The notes under the pieces: model-generated
The model's input: the letters and a program-made list of their open reading frames with translations, nothing else
Databases searched by the model: none
What the model was told of the DNA's origin: nothing
In this document: one piece after another, positions 1 through 8,297 of the stretch
Position numbering within the stretch: the first letter of the stretch is position 1
Layout: the number at the start of each line of letters is the position of its first letter
Translations under genes and position numbers: made by a program
NCBI GenBank assembly: GCA_017451645.1
Contig: JAFTNZ010000015.1
Location: 1-60,874, forward strand
Source of the DNA: Bacteroidaceae bacterium
GTDB lineage: Bacteria; Bacteroidota; Bacteroidia; Bacteroidales; Bacteroidaceae
Direction of reading: 5' to 3'
Length of the DNA stretch: 60,874 bases

Positions 1-113
1 CAACACATCTGCACGAGGGCGGCTATCCAATGTTTGGGAAGCGCTTCGCGGTCGGTTGTCCCATTGACAACCGGTACGGAAATGGTCTGTGCAGCAGCGC
101 TTTTTACCTCCAT
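1..113 (-). CDS. N-terminus of probable NusG-like (UpxY-type) antiterminator, cut by window edge
   Basis: A leftward reading frame starts at the ATG on 113-111 and stays open to the window edge, giving 37 residues. It contains KHWIAALVQMC at residues 27-37, which resembles the start of the NusG N-terminal domain in Bacteroides capsule-locus antiterminators, whose members often begin near an HW..A.VQM stretch. Such proteins normally head polysaccharide operons and let RNA polymerase read through them. The position fits: a probable invertible promoter lies 21 bp upstream and glycosyltransferase genes lie beyond it. The family call rests on a short stretch and on context. The reading frame itself is more secure than the name. 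Confidence 0.45.
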   Translation of the reverse strand, partial: MEVKSAAAQTISVPVVNGTTDREALPKHWIAALVQMC

Positions 114-133
114 AATGGCTCACTTGATAGTCG

Positions 134-338
134 ATCTCCTACTAGGAGACGGACTGTTAGCCATTCATCTGATTAACAGAGGATTATCATTTCTTACAAG
201 GGGATTTTACTTAGAAAAAGGGCCAAAATGCCTCAAAAAGGACTTTTATCATTCCCGATTTTTTTAACTGAAAAGTGCTAAGAATCAGAAAAAAACTGTA
301 TCTTTGCGCCATAAACAGTCCGTCTCCTAGTAGGAGAT
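134..338. repeat. Probable invertible promoter segment bounded by 23-bp inverted repeats
   Basis: Bases 134-156 and 316-338 are perfect reverse complements (23 of 23), enclosing 159 bp. Each arm carries the near-palindrome GTCTCCTAGTAGGAGAC. The enclosed DNA has no credible gene but holds a -7 box TATCTTTG at 299-306, now pointing right, away from the leftward NusG-like gene. Flipping the segment would point it at that gene with a leader of roughly 45 nt. This matches the known layout of phase-variable capsule promoters in Bacteroides. No recombinase gene lies in the window. Inversion itself is inferred. Confidence 0.6.
299..306 (+). promoter_or_regulatory. Promoter -7 box inside the invertible segment
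   Basis: TATCTTTG matches the Bacteroidetes -7 consensus TAnnTTTG. I see no good -33 TTTG at the usual 19-21 bp spacing. In the present orientation transcription would start near 313 and run straight into the hairpin and T-tract at 316-352, so it would be aborted. Confidence 0.5.
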
Positions 339-352
339 GGACTGCTTTTTTT
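316..352 (+). terminator. Hairpin with T-tract at the right inverted repeat
   Basis: Bases 316-344 form a stem of 13 pairs (one G-T) around a 3-nt loop, and a run of eight T follows a single C. The T-tract lies outside the repeat, so it would stay in place after inversion. Only a rightward transcript would be terminated. The left arm, read leftward, has no T-tract after it. Confidence 0.55.
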
Positions 353-450
353 AGGCATCATATTCTTGCTTAATGCAATTTAAAGCATTAATAAATAATT
401 GGTTACGCACACTTTCTCAGATGCGCAAAAAGTGTTTTTTTTTAGGAAAT

Positions 451-1614
451 TTAGAGAGAGAAAAGTTCTTCCCACTTTTCCGTTGTCCTGTCGATGGAAA
501 ATGTGGTAGCATAGGCCAGAGCCTGCTCTTTCATCTTGCCCAAATCGGCCTCTTCGGCCATATAACGCAGGCACTCGGCCAAGTGGCTGATGTTGCCGTT
601 TTCAAAAAAGACGGCTACTCCCCTATCGTCCAGCAGTTCGTGGGTTACAGGCAGGTCGGATGCTATGATGGGCAGCCCATGTGACATGGCTTCCAACAAG
701 ACTAATCCGAACCCTTCCCATCGGGAACTGAGGACATAGACGCTGGATGAAGCATAGTGTTTCTGAATCTCTTTGGTGAATGGGGACAGAATGACCTTCC
801 CCTCCAAATGATGTTCTGATATGAGGCGTTGGTAGAGAGGTAATTCTGGGCCTTCGCCAACAAGCTCCAGGCTCCACCCCGTATGCCGATGGGAGAACAG
901 GGCAAATGCCTGAATAAGCAAGTCGAAACCCTTGTGCCCATGAGAAAAACGCCCTACTCCGATGAAGCGTTTGTGAGAGGAACTACCCTCCCCTTGCGGA
1001 CTGACCGTCAATGGATTGTAGATTACCGTTGTGGGCAGGCCCATCCGGGTGGCGAACAGCTGACGGTCGGAACTACTCAGAACGACAATCCTGTCGAGGT
1101 GCTTCATCTGAAAACTGAAGTGCTTCTCTAACCCCGGCAGGTATGGGGACGACTTCTTGAACAGGGCTTCGTAGGAATTGTGAATCCATGCCACACTCTT
1201 TGCACTGATGCTTGAAGATATGGAGGCCAAGTGCAGGGACAAAAATGCATGTACGGCTATGACCACATCGTATCCGCCACTGTTTATCTTCTCTGCAAGA
1301 GCCTTCCGGTAGGTGGGAAGAAAGGAGCTGCGGGCATAAAGGAAAGAGGTGGTGGGGGTGTGGGGAAGCATCTTCTTGAACATGAAGCTGTATCCTTTGC
1401 AAAGCAGGTGTTCGATGGGAGAGACTTTGCCATACCGGATGTAGTCGAACTTTACATCCGAATCGGCATACCCATACATGGACATGTCTGTGGCTGTATC
1501 CAGCGACAGGATGGTGACATCGTGCCGCATTGCCAATTTCTTTGCAATTTCGGCAAGCACCCGTTGCACTCCACCATACGAAAACACTGTGTCGCTATAG
1601 AATAACAATTTCAT
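451..1614 (-). CDS. GT4-family glycosyltransferase
   Basis: This 387-residue protein has the two-Rossmann GT-B layout of GT4 enzymes, which transfer a sugar from an NDP-sugar to a growing glycan on the cytoplasmic face. The N-terminal acceptor domain carries SYGGVQRV near residues 12-19. The donor domain carries GVGRFSHGHKGFDLLI near residue 227 and the E-x7-E motif EGFGLVLLEAM near residue 310. Length is normal for the family. It runs towards the NusG-like gene but is separated from it by the invertible segment, so it is probably a separate unit. A weak -7-like box, TAAAGTTA on the + strand, lies upstream at 1651-1658. The sugar and acceptor cannot be told from sequence. Confidence 0.9.
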   Translation of the reverse strand: MKLLFYSDTVFSYGGVQRVLAEIAKKLAMRHDVTILSLDTATDMSMYGYADSDVKFDYIRYGKVSPIEHLLCKGYSFMFKKMLPHTPTTSFLYARSSFLPTYRKALAEKINSGGYDVVIAVHAFLSLHLASISSSISAKSVAWIHNSYEALFKKSSPYLPGLEKHFSFQMKHLDRIVVLSSSDRQLFATRMGLPTTVIYNPLTVSPQGEGSSSHKRFIGVGRFSHGHKGFDLLIQAFALFSHRHTGWSLELVGEGPELPLYQRLISEHHLEGKVILSPFTKEIQKHYASSSVYVLSSRWEGFGLVLLEAMSHGLPIIASDLPVTHELLDDRGVAVFFENGNISHLAECLRYMAEEADLGKMKEQALAYATTFSIDRTTEKWEELFSL

Positions 1615-1778
1615 GAGTCGTCAAATGTCCTTTTTTTTCGTTTCAGCGCGTAAAGTTACAGCTTTCTTTCCAATGCCGCGCTATCTTTGGCCGATATTTC
1701 TCCAAAGTACGGTGTTTTTTTCTTCCCTGTCTGAGAAAAAATGTGAAGGTTATGTCCCGACAAATGAAATATAATGTG

Positions 1779-1814
1779 TACATTTGCATGGGCGAAAGTT
1801 TTTTCGTAAGTTTG
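1779..1814 (+). promoter_or_regulatory. Two candidate -7 boxes upstream of the AAA-ATPase/glycosyltransferase operon
   Basis: TACATTTG at 1779-1786 and TAAGTTTG at 1807-1814 both fit TAnnTTTG and lie 62 and 34 bp before the ATG at 1849. Either could start the operon that runs to 8076. The remainder of the 234-bp gap (1615-1848) shows nothing else. Confidence 0.5.
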
Positions 1815-1848
1815 CAAGCGATATATATAATATAAGGTATAGACAACG

Positions 1849-3438
1849 ATGAAATACCCGATAGGAATACAGAGTTTTGATCAAATCAGAGAAGACGGAT
1901 ATGTCTATGTTGATAAAACCGCACTGATTTATGCACTGATAAAGACAGGAAAGATTTATTTCCTCAGCCGTCCACGACGGTTTGGGAAAAGTCTGCTCAT
2001 TTCCACTCTTGAATGTTACTTCAAAGGACGAAAGGAACTGTTCAAAGGACTGGCTATTGATGAACTTGAACAGGAATGGAAGGAATATCCTGTATTTCAT
2101 CTGGATTTCAATGGAGACAATTTTACTGAAGGAGGAATCCTACAAAAAAAGATAGAGGGACACATTGCTGAATGGGAAAGTTTGTATGGGAAATCACCAA
2201 ACAAACAGACATTGGGAGAACGTTTTGCTTACGTATTGAAGCAGGCACACAAACAATATGGGCGGCGTGCCGTAGTGCTCATTGATGAATATGACAAACC
2301 GATGCTGGATGTACTCGATACAGGATATGCCACCATGATAGATGGCGAAAAACGTCCGTTGGAAGATGTACACCGAGAAATTCTGAAAGGTTTTTATTCC
2401 GTATTCAAGGCTGCTGACGAAGACTTGCAGTTCGTTCTATTGACAGGAGTAACCAAATTCTCACAAGTAAGTGTGTTCAGCGGTTTCAACCAACCGGCAG
2501 ACATCAGTATGGACGGCAGATATGATGCTCTTTGTGGCATTACGGAAGAAGAACTCTACCATTACTTCGATGAACCAATCAAAGAATTGGCAAAGGCATA
2601 CAATGTAAATGTGGATGAAATGAAACAATTGCTGAAAAAGCAGTACGACGGTTATCATTTCAGTGGACAACTTTTAGACATTTATAATCCTTTCAGTATC
2701 CTAAATGCGTTTTCTGCAAAGAGAATTGCAAGTTTTTGGTTTAAAACGGGTTCACCAAGCTATTTGCTCCGATTGCTTGCCCACCATCAAGAGAATATCA
2801 ATGAATTGGCTGGAAAATTCTATCCTGAACAAATGTTTGTGGATTACAAAGCGAACATAGAGCTGCCCCTTCCCATGTTGTACCAAAGTGGTTATCTGAC
2901 CATTAAAGGGTGCAACTTGCGTCGGAATACTTTTTTGTTGGATTTCCCAAACAACGAAGTGCAAGAGGGATTTATAACTGCACTCAGTAGCAGTTATTTC
3001 AAGTCGGCTGTCGAAGTCAACAATTGGACGCAAAACGTTGTTGATGCCTTAGAGTATGGTGATTTGGAGGGGTTCCGTAAATTGCTCACTTCATTCTTGG
3101 CAGACATACCCTACTCCATGCGACGCAAAGAAACGGAAAGGGAACGTGAGCGTTATTTTCATTACACCTTCTACCTGCTGATGCGCATGGTCAGTTGCTA
3201 CACGATATATACTGAAAAACAGCAAAGCGAAGGTCGTGTGGATTGCATCGTTGAGACTCCTGATTACGTTTATATTTTTGAATTCAAACTGGATGGAACA
3301 GCAGAAGAAGCCTTGCAACAAATTGAAGACAAAGGATATGCAGAACCATATTTGTCTGACAAGCGGAAACTCTATAAGGTGGGAGTGAACTTCTCATCGG
3401 AGAGTGGAACGGTAGATGGGTGGGAAATGAAGGAATGA
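1849..3438 (+). CDS. AAA-ATPase-like protein with C-terminal PD-(D/E)XK nuclease-like domain (DUF1703 type)
   Basis: This 529-residue protein begins MKYPIGIQSFDQIREDGYVYVDKT, the standard opening of the AAA-ATPase-like/DUF1703 family. It has a Walker A (SRPRRFGKSLL, about residues 39-49), a Walker B (VVLIDEYDKP, about 141-150) and a C-terminal nuclease-fold signature with D in GRVDCIV and EFK in YIFEFKLDG (about 468-492). Biochemical function of the family is not established; copies are very numerous in Bacteroidales and Clostridia and may be selfish or regulatory. The gene ends 3 bp before the next ATG, so it looks operon-linked to four glycosyltransferases, an unusual partner. All core motifs look intact. 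Confidence 0.88.
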   Translation: MKYPIGIQSFDQIREDGYVYVDKTALIYALIKTGKIYFLSRPRRFGKSLLISTLECYFKGRKELFKGLAIDELEQEWKEYPVFHLDFNGDNFTEGGILQKKIEGHIAEWESLYGKSPNKQTLGERFAYVLKQAHKQYGRRAVVLIDEYDKPMLDVLDTGYATMIDGEKRPLEDVHREILKGFYSVFKAADEDLQFVLLTGVTKFSQVSVFSGFNQPADISMDGRYDALCGITEEELYHYFDEPIKELAKAYNVNVDEMKQLLKKQYDGYHFSGQLLDIYNPFSILNAFSAKRIASFWFKTGSPSYLLRLLAHHQENINELAGKFYPEQMFVDYKANIELPLPMLYQSGYLTIKGCNLRRNTFLLDFPNNEVQEGFITALSSSYFKSAVEVNNWTQNVVDALEYGDLEGFRKLLTSFLADIPYSMRRKETERERERYFHYTFYLLMRMVSCYTIYTEKQQSEGRVDCIVETPDYVYIFEFKLDGTAEEALQQIEDKGYAEPYLSDKRKLYKVGVNFSSESGTVDGWEMKE

Positions 3439-3441
3439 GTT

Positions 3442-4584
3442 ATGAAGATAGTGTATCTATATACGGCTTTGGTGACCGTGGGAGGCGCTGATAGAGTTGT
3501 TACGGAAAAAGCAAACTATTTGGCTGAAGTGTTGGGGCATGATGTTTATATTATCACTGATTCGCAAAACGGTCGCCAACCTGTATTCCCACTATCCACA
3601 AAAGTCAAGCACATTGATTTAGACATAAACTTCGACAAGCAATATCATCATGGGTTACTGGTGAGGGCATACTACTACTTCAGCCTGATGTACCTCTATA
3701 AGAAACGGTTGGGCAAATTGTTGAATGAAATAAAAGCGGATGTTGTAATCACGACCTTGGGACGCGATTTGGACTTTCTGACAACGTTGGAAGATGGAAG
3801 CAAGAAAGTAGGAGAATCACACATCGCCAAACAATACACCCGCAATTTCCATTTGATGGAATCACGGGGATTTCCCTACAGACAAATAGCCAAATATTGG
3901 AGAAGAAAGCAAGAAAAGGCAGTCAGGAGATTGGATGCATTTGTCGTGTTGACACAATACGATGCGGAAAGTTGGAGCAAAATTAAAGCAGCCGAGATAA
4001 TCCCCAATTCTCTCCCTTTCTACACTGAAGAATCAAGTACGTTGGATAAGAAACAAATTATTACGGTAGGGAGACTGAGCGAACAAAAAGGATTTGATCT
4101 GTTGATTTCGGCTTGGTCATGCATTGCCCGACAACACTCGGACTGGAAGATTCATCTGTATGGAGAAGGTGAATTGGAAAATGAATTGAGAAAGTCAGTC
4201 GCCCAAAATGGAATGGAAGACAGTTTTCTTATTCATAAGCCTGTGAAGGATATTAAAGAGAAATATCTTGAAAGTTCCATCTACGTGATGAGTTCGCGTT
4301 TCGAAGGTTTCGGAATGGTGCTGATTGAGGCTATGGCTTGTGGAGTGCCTTGTGTCTCATTTGATTGTCCGCATGGGCCTTCATACATAGTGAAGGATGG
4401 TGAAGATGGGATATTGGTAGAAAATGGAAATGTTGAAAAATTGGCGGATGCCATTTCTTCGTTGATTGTGGATAAAGAGAGGCGCATGGCAATGGGAAAA
4501 GCGGCTAAAAGAAACATTGCAAGATATAGCCAAAAGGACATCATGCGGCAATGGGAGAACCTTTTTTATAAGTTGACATCATGA
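3442..4584 (+). CDS. GT4-family glycosyltransferase
   Basis: This 380-residue enzyme has TVGGADRVVTEKANYLAE at residues 12-29, GRLSEQKGFDLLISAW near 211 and SSRFEGFGMVLIEAMACG near 285, all typical of GT4. It starts 3 bp after the ATPase stop codon and overlaps the next gene by 4 bp (ATGA). It is clearly paralogous to the product of 5726-6871: both share the AGG/VGG..RV..KANY.A.VLG opening, the DGSKKVGE.HI motif and the SFDCP.GP donor-site loop. The two may have arisen by local duplication with a third enzyme in between. Donor and acceptor are unknown. Confidence 0.9.
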   Translation: MKIVYLYTALVTVGGADRVVTEKANYLAEVLGHDVYIITDSQNGRQPVFPLSTKVKHIDLDINFDKQYHHGLLVRAYYYFSLMYLYKKRLGKLLNEIKADVVITTLGRDLDFLTTLEDGSKKVGESHIAKQYTRNFHLMESRGFPYRQIAKYWRRKQEKAVRRLDAFVVLTQYDAESWSKIKAAEIIPNSLPFYTEESSTLDKKQIITVGRLSEQKGFDLLISAWSCIARQHSDWKIHLYGEGELENELRKSVAQNGMEDSFLIHKPVKDIKEKYLESSIYVMSSRFEGFGMVLIEAMACGVPCVSFDCPHGPSYIVKDGEDGILVENGNVEKLADAISSLIVDKERRMAMGKAAKRNIARYSQKDIMRQWENLFYKLTS

Positions 4585-5729
4585 AAATACTTTTCCTCAT
4601 ATATCACGGTTTCTCAGAACATAGCGGCATCAGCAAGAAGATTCACTATCAGATCGAGGGGCTTCGGGAGAATGGCCACGAAGTACACGTATGCACCTAC
4701 TATATCCGTGAAGACGGACATCGGGTAAGGATGGTGGATGATGACATCGTGATTCAAGATTTCGGTTGTGGCCGATGGGCTGCCATCAAGCAACGTTTTT
4801 CGTTCAAGGCGCTGACTGATTATGTGATAGAGAATGGATTTGAATTTGTCTATGCCCGTTCTTTCCACAATGCCAACCCGGCAACGGTAAAGATGTTCAA
4901 ACGATTCAAGGAACAGGGCATTCCTTCGGTAATAGAAATTCCCACTTACCCCTACGACCAAGAATATGCAGGCACAACTTCGTGGGAGAACAGGCTGAAG
5001 CTGATGCTGGACAAACTCTATCGCAAGAAACTGGCGGCCCAGACGGATGCCATCGTCACTTTCACGAATGATAAAGAGATATTCGGCCAACGAACCGTCT
5101 GTATCTCCAATGGCATCGACTATGACCACATACCCATGCAAAAGCCCCTCCCCCATCCGGAAAATGAAATACACCTGATAGGTGTGGCCGAAGTGCACTA
5201 TTGGCACGGATATGACCGGCTGATAGCGGGATTGGGTGAGTACTACAAACAAAAACGCGGAACGGATGTTTATTTCCATATTGTGGGGGGAGTGGCTGAT
5301 TCGGAGATGTATGACTCTGTGCATGCGCAGGGCTTTCATGGGCTGATAGAGAAATACGGGATAGAGAAGCAGGTGATTTTTCATGGCCCCAAGTTTGGAG
5401 AAGAGCTGGACAAACTGTTCAACCGGGCGGATTTCGCTATAGGGAGTCTTGCCCGACACCGAAGTGGGATAACTCACATAAAAACGCTGAAGAACCGCGA
5501 ATATGCGGCACGGGGCATTCCTTTCGTCTATTCGGAAACAGACGAGGACTTTGAACAGATGCCATATATCATCAAAGCACCTGCAGATGAATCGCCTGTG
5601 GATGTGGGGGAAATCGTCAGGTTCGTGACGGGACGGAGAATACCGGCAGGCGACATCAGAGCCTCTATCGGACACCTGACTTGGAGTGAACAGATGAAAA
5701 AAGTAGTTGAAAATATACGAAGACGATGA
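4581..5729 (+). CDS. Glycosyltransferase, GT-B/GT4-like
   Basis: This 382-residue protein opens MKILFLIYHGFSEHSGISKK, the usual first strand and glycine-containing loop of a GT4 acceptor domain, and has a central ISNGIDYDHIP stretch near residue 175 before the donor domain. The donor domain is divergent: GVAEVHYWHGYDRLIAGL replaces the normal GR...KG..LI pattern, and the E-x7-E region is replaced by SLARHRSGITHIKTLKNREY. It overlaps both neighbours by 4 bp, so translation is probably coupled. It belongs to the same glycan pathway by position; the divergent donor site suggests a different donor or geometry. Confidence 0.82.
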   Translation: MKILFLIYHGFSEHSGISKKIHYQIEGLRENGHEVHVCTYYIREDGHRVRMVDDDIVIQDFGCGRWAAIKQRFSFKALTDYVIENGFEFVYARSFHNANPATVKMFKRFKEQGIPSVIEIPTYPYDQEYAGTTSWENRLKLMLDKLYRKKLAAQTDAIVTFTNDKEIFGQRTVCISNGIDYDHIPMQKPLPHPENEIHLIGVAEVHYWHGYDRLIAGLGEYYKQKRGTDVYFHIVGGVADSEMYDSVHAQGFHGLIEKYGIEKQVIFHGPKFGEELDKLFNRADFAIGSLARHRSGITHIKTLKNREYAARGIPFVYSETDEDFEQMPYIIKAPADESPVDVGEIVRFVTGRRIPAGDIRASIGHLTWSEQMKKVVENIRRR

Positions 5730-6871
5730 GCAGACGAATTGCCTATTGTACCCCGTCGCTCTACATCGCCGGAGGCGTGGAGCGGGTGTTGGTAACCAAA
5801 GCCAACTATTTTGCCGACGTACTCGGATATGAAATATACATCATCCTGACGGATGGCAAGGGAAAAGCGCCTTATTATCCTTTGTCGCCGAAAGTGAAGG
5901 TCATACACCTGGACATCAACTTCGAGGAGCTTTGGCACTTGTCGTTTTTAAGAAAAATACCTGTCTATCTGAAAAAACAACGGGTGTTCAAGCGGAAACT
6001 GACCGAGGTCCTGATGGAGATAAAGCCCGACATCACCGTTTCGTTATTAAGACGAGAAATCAATTTCATCACTTCCATCAAAGATGGTAGCAAGAAGGTG
6101 GGGGAAATCCATATCAACAGAGACAACTACCGGAACTTTACGGACAAGGAGGACAACCTCTTCAAACGCATTTTTGCCTATTTCTGGGACAAACAGTTGT
6201 TGGGAAAGTTGAAGCACCTGGATGCTTTTGTCTGCCTGACGGAAGACGACAAGGCCAAATGGATGGAGCTGGATAACGTAAGAGTAATCCCCAACCCTCT
6301 CCCCTTCTATCCCGAAAAATGCAGCGACGGTAGAGAAAAAAGGGTGATTTCCGTCGGGCGGTATGCATACGAAAAGGGGTTTGACAGATTGGCCCGGATA
6401 TGGGCATTGGTAGCAAAAGATTTTCCTGACTGGAGCCTGCATGTATATGGTAGTGGGGATGCAGAAGAACTGAAGGAAGATGTCAATCGTCTGCAGATAG
6501 CTGACTCATTTTTCATTCACGGTCCCACATCTGATATCGCAAATGTCTATTGCTCAAGCTCTTTATATCTGCTCACTTCCCGCTTCGAGGGATTCGGTAT
6601 GGTGTTGGCCGAGGCTATGGCTTGTGGTCTTCCGGTCGTGTCGTTTGATTGCCCCTATGGCCCGAGAAACATCATCACGCATGGAGAAGACGGTTTTCTG
6701 ATACAGGATGGTGATATAGAAGCATATGCCTCGCAAGTGGCACGATTGTTGGAGTGCAGTGGACAGAGATTGACGATGGGAAGCAAAGCGCGGAGCAACA
6801 TCGGGCGGCTGAAGATTGAATACATATCTCGCCGTTGGGAAGAGCTGTTTGATGAGATTTTGTCTGAATAA
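5726..6871 (+). CDS. GT4-family glycosyltransferase, paralogue of the 3442-4584 product
   Basis: This 381-residue enzyme has AGGVERVLVTKANYFADVLG near residues 15-34, GRYAYEKGFDRLARIWAL near 213 and TSRFEGFGMVLAEAMACG near 285, giving an intact E-x7-E donor site. Its similarity to the enzyme encoded at 3442-4584 runs from end to end by eye. It begins within the stop codon of the preceding gene (ATGA overlap) and ends 17 bp before the next start. It probably adds one sugar in the glycan made by this operon; specificity is not predictable. Confidence 0.9.
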   Translation: MSRRIAYCTPSLYIAGGVERVLVTKANYFADVLGYEIYIILTDGKGKAPYYPLSPKVKVIHLDINFEELWHLSFLRKIPVYLKKQRVFKRKLTEVLMEIKPDITVSLLRREINFITSIKDGSKKVGEIHINRDNYRNFTDKEDNLFKRIFAYFWDKQLLGKLKHLDAFVCLTEDDKAKWMELDNVRVIPNPLPFYPEKCSDGREKRVISVGRYAYEKGFDRLARIWALVAKDFPDWSLHVYGSGDAEELKEDVNRLQIADSFFIHGPTSDIANVYCSSSLYLLTSRFEGFGMVLAEAMACGLPVVSFDCPYGPRNIITHGEDGFLIQDGDIEAYASQVARLLECSGQRLTMGSKARSNIGRLKIEYISRRWEELFDEILSE

Positions 6872-6888
6872 ACAATATATGATGGTAT

Positions 6889-8076
6889 ATGCCCTACAAG
6901 ATACTGTATATAGCTAATGTACGTCACAGGATAACGGAAGATGTGAACCGTGGGATGCTGTTGAAACTGAACTGGCTGGTGGGACACACCGATTACGAAT
7001 GCTATTGGGCAATGACCGGCAAACAGGAGAAGCAAATGGCTCAAAGCGAGTTGCTCAGGCCTGAAGTGAGCATCGTCCGGCTCGATGTGGAGGAGTATCC
7101 CACCATCGGACAGGCAAGTCGGGTAGAAAAACTGGTGCGTTCGTGGAAATGGCGTAGAGAATACAAGTCCGGCTTGGCGAAAGTGTATAGAAAATATGCC
7201 CCCGATATTGTAGTGACGACATTGAAACATAAGAATGACATTCTTTATGCAACAATCGGAAAAGGTATCAATGTCGTGGAGATGCTGACTGATGAAGACC
7301 AGCTTTTTCTTGCTGAGGAGAACATTGGGACATTCTCCAACCGCCTGATGGCTTATCTGTGGAGAGTCTATCGGATGTCTTCGATTTACAGGCGTTTGAA
7401 AAAGATACAGGTGATAGTTGTGCCATCCGACGGATTGGTCAATAAGTGGAAAGGAAATTTGTCTTGTGTCCTCCATATACCTACACCCTTGTCAGACATT
7501 CCGGATTCTATATCCGATGGCGAAGCAAAGCAAGTGATGGCGGTAGGAACGTTTGATGACGAACGCAACTTTGAGCAATTGCTCTGGGGATGGCGGCGTC
7601 TGGTGGCCGTTTATCCCGAATGGAAGCTCCGTGTCTATGGTAGTGGCGACCCCTCCTCTTTTGTGGAATTACTGAAAAAGCTGAAAATGAGCAGGTGTGT
7701 CAAATATTCTCCAATTCCTGCAAATTTGGATATGGCTTATCGTCAGGCTTCAATTTATGTGCAAGATGTCAGATTTGACCCTCAAGGATATGGCCTGATG
7801 GAGGCTATGTCATACGGTTTGCCATGCATTGCTTCTGATGCTCCTTATGCGCCCAGAGATATCATTTCCGATGGGGTGAATGGTTTTTTGTCGCCTGAAG
7901 GGCATAGCATGGATTTTTCTATCAAATTGGGTCTGATAATGCGCAAAGCATCGTTGCGGAAGAAGATGGGAGAGGAAGCTCACAGTACTTCCAAAGAGTA
8001 TCATTTGGACAAAATCATGCCTCGATGGAAACAGCTTTTTGATGATGTGATATTGTCTATGAAAAAAAAGAAATGA
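6889..8076 (+). CDS. GT4-like glycosyltransferase with altered donor motif
   Basis: This 395-residue protein has the GT-B layout, with VGTFDDERNFEQLLWGW near residue 220 and RFDPQGYGLMEAMSYGLP near 300. In the other two intact enzymes the E-x7-E motif reads EGFGMVLxE; here the aligned stretch is DPQGYGLME, so the first acidic residue is Asp rather than Glu. The following SDAPYAPRDIISDGVNGFL loop resembles its neighbours. It is the last gene of the operon, followed by a terminator at 8241-8273. It may have shifted donor use or weaker activity. Confidence 0.85.
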   Translation: MPYKILYIANVRHRITEDVNRGMLLKLNWLVGHTDYECYWAMTGKQEKQMAQSELLRPEVSIVRLDVEEYPTIGQASRVEKLVRSWKWRREYKSGLAKVYRKYAPDIVVTTLKHKNDILYATIGKGINVVEMLTDEDQLFLAEENIGTFSNRLMAYLWRVYRMSSIYRRLKKIQVIVVPSDGLVNKWKGNLSCVLHIPTPLSDIPDSISDGEAKQVMAVGTFDDERNFEQLLWGWRRLVAVYPEWKLRVYGSGDPSSFVELLKKLKMSRCVKYSPIPANLDMAYRQASIYVQDVRFDPQGYGLMEAMSYGLPCIASDAPYAPRDIISDGVNGFLSPEGHSMDFSIKLGLIMRKASLRKKMGEEAHSTSKEYHLDKIMPRWKQLFDDVILSMKKKK

Positions 8077-8240
8077 GTGAGTGAACAAACTCTTCCGTAC
8101 GTTGTTCTTTACATAGGATTCAAGAGTTGTGAAAACCTTGGAGCCAGCCTGAATGAAACCTTCATTTCTTGATTATTATAGATTACATTCATTATCAGAG
8201 CGTTGATATGTGATTCTTTTTCAAAACCTGACCTGATGAG

Positions 8241-8273
8241 CCTTTCTGCATTGTGAAATGCGGGAAGGTTTTT
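8241..8273 (+). terminator. Rho-independent terminator of the glycosyltransferase operon
   Basis: A 12-bp stem (8241-8252 with 8257-8268, including two G-T pairs), a GTGA loop and TTTTT end the rightward operon. The rest of the 221-bp gap 8077-8297 shows no gene. Confidence 0.7.
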
Positions 8274-8297
8274 CCCTTTTCAGGTAAAGAAGCTTTG

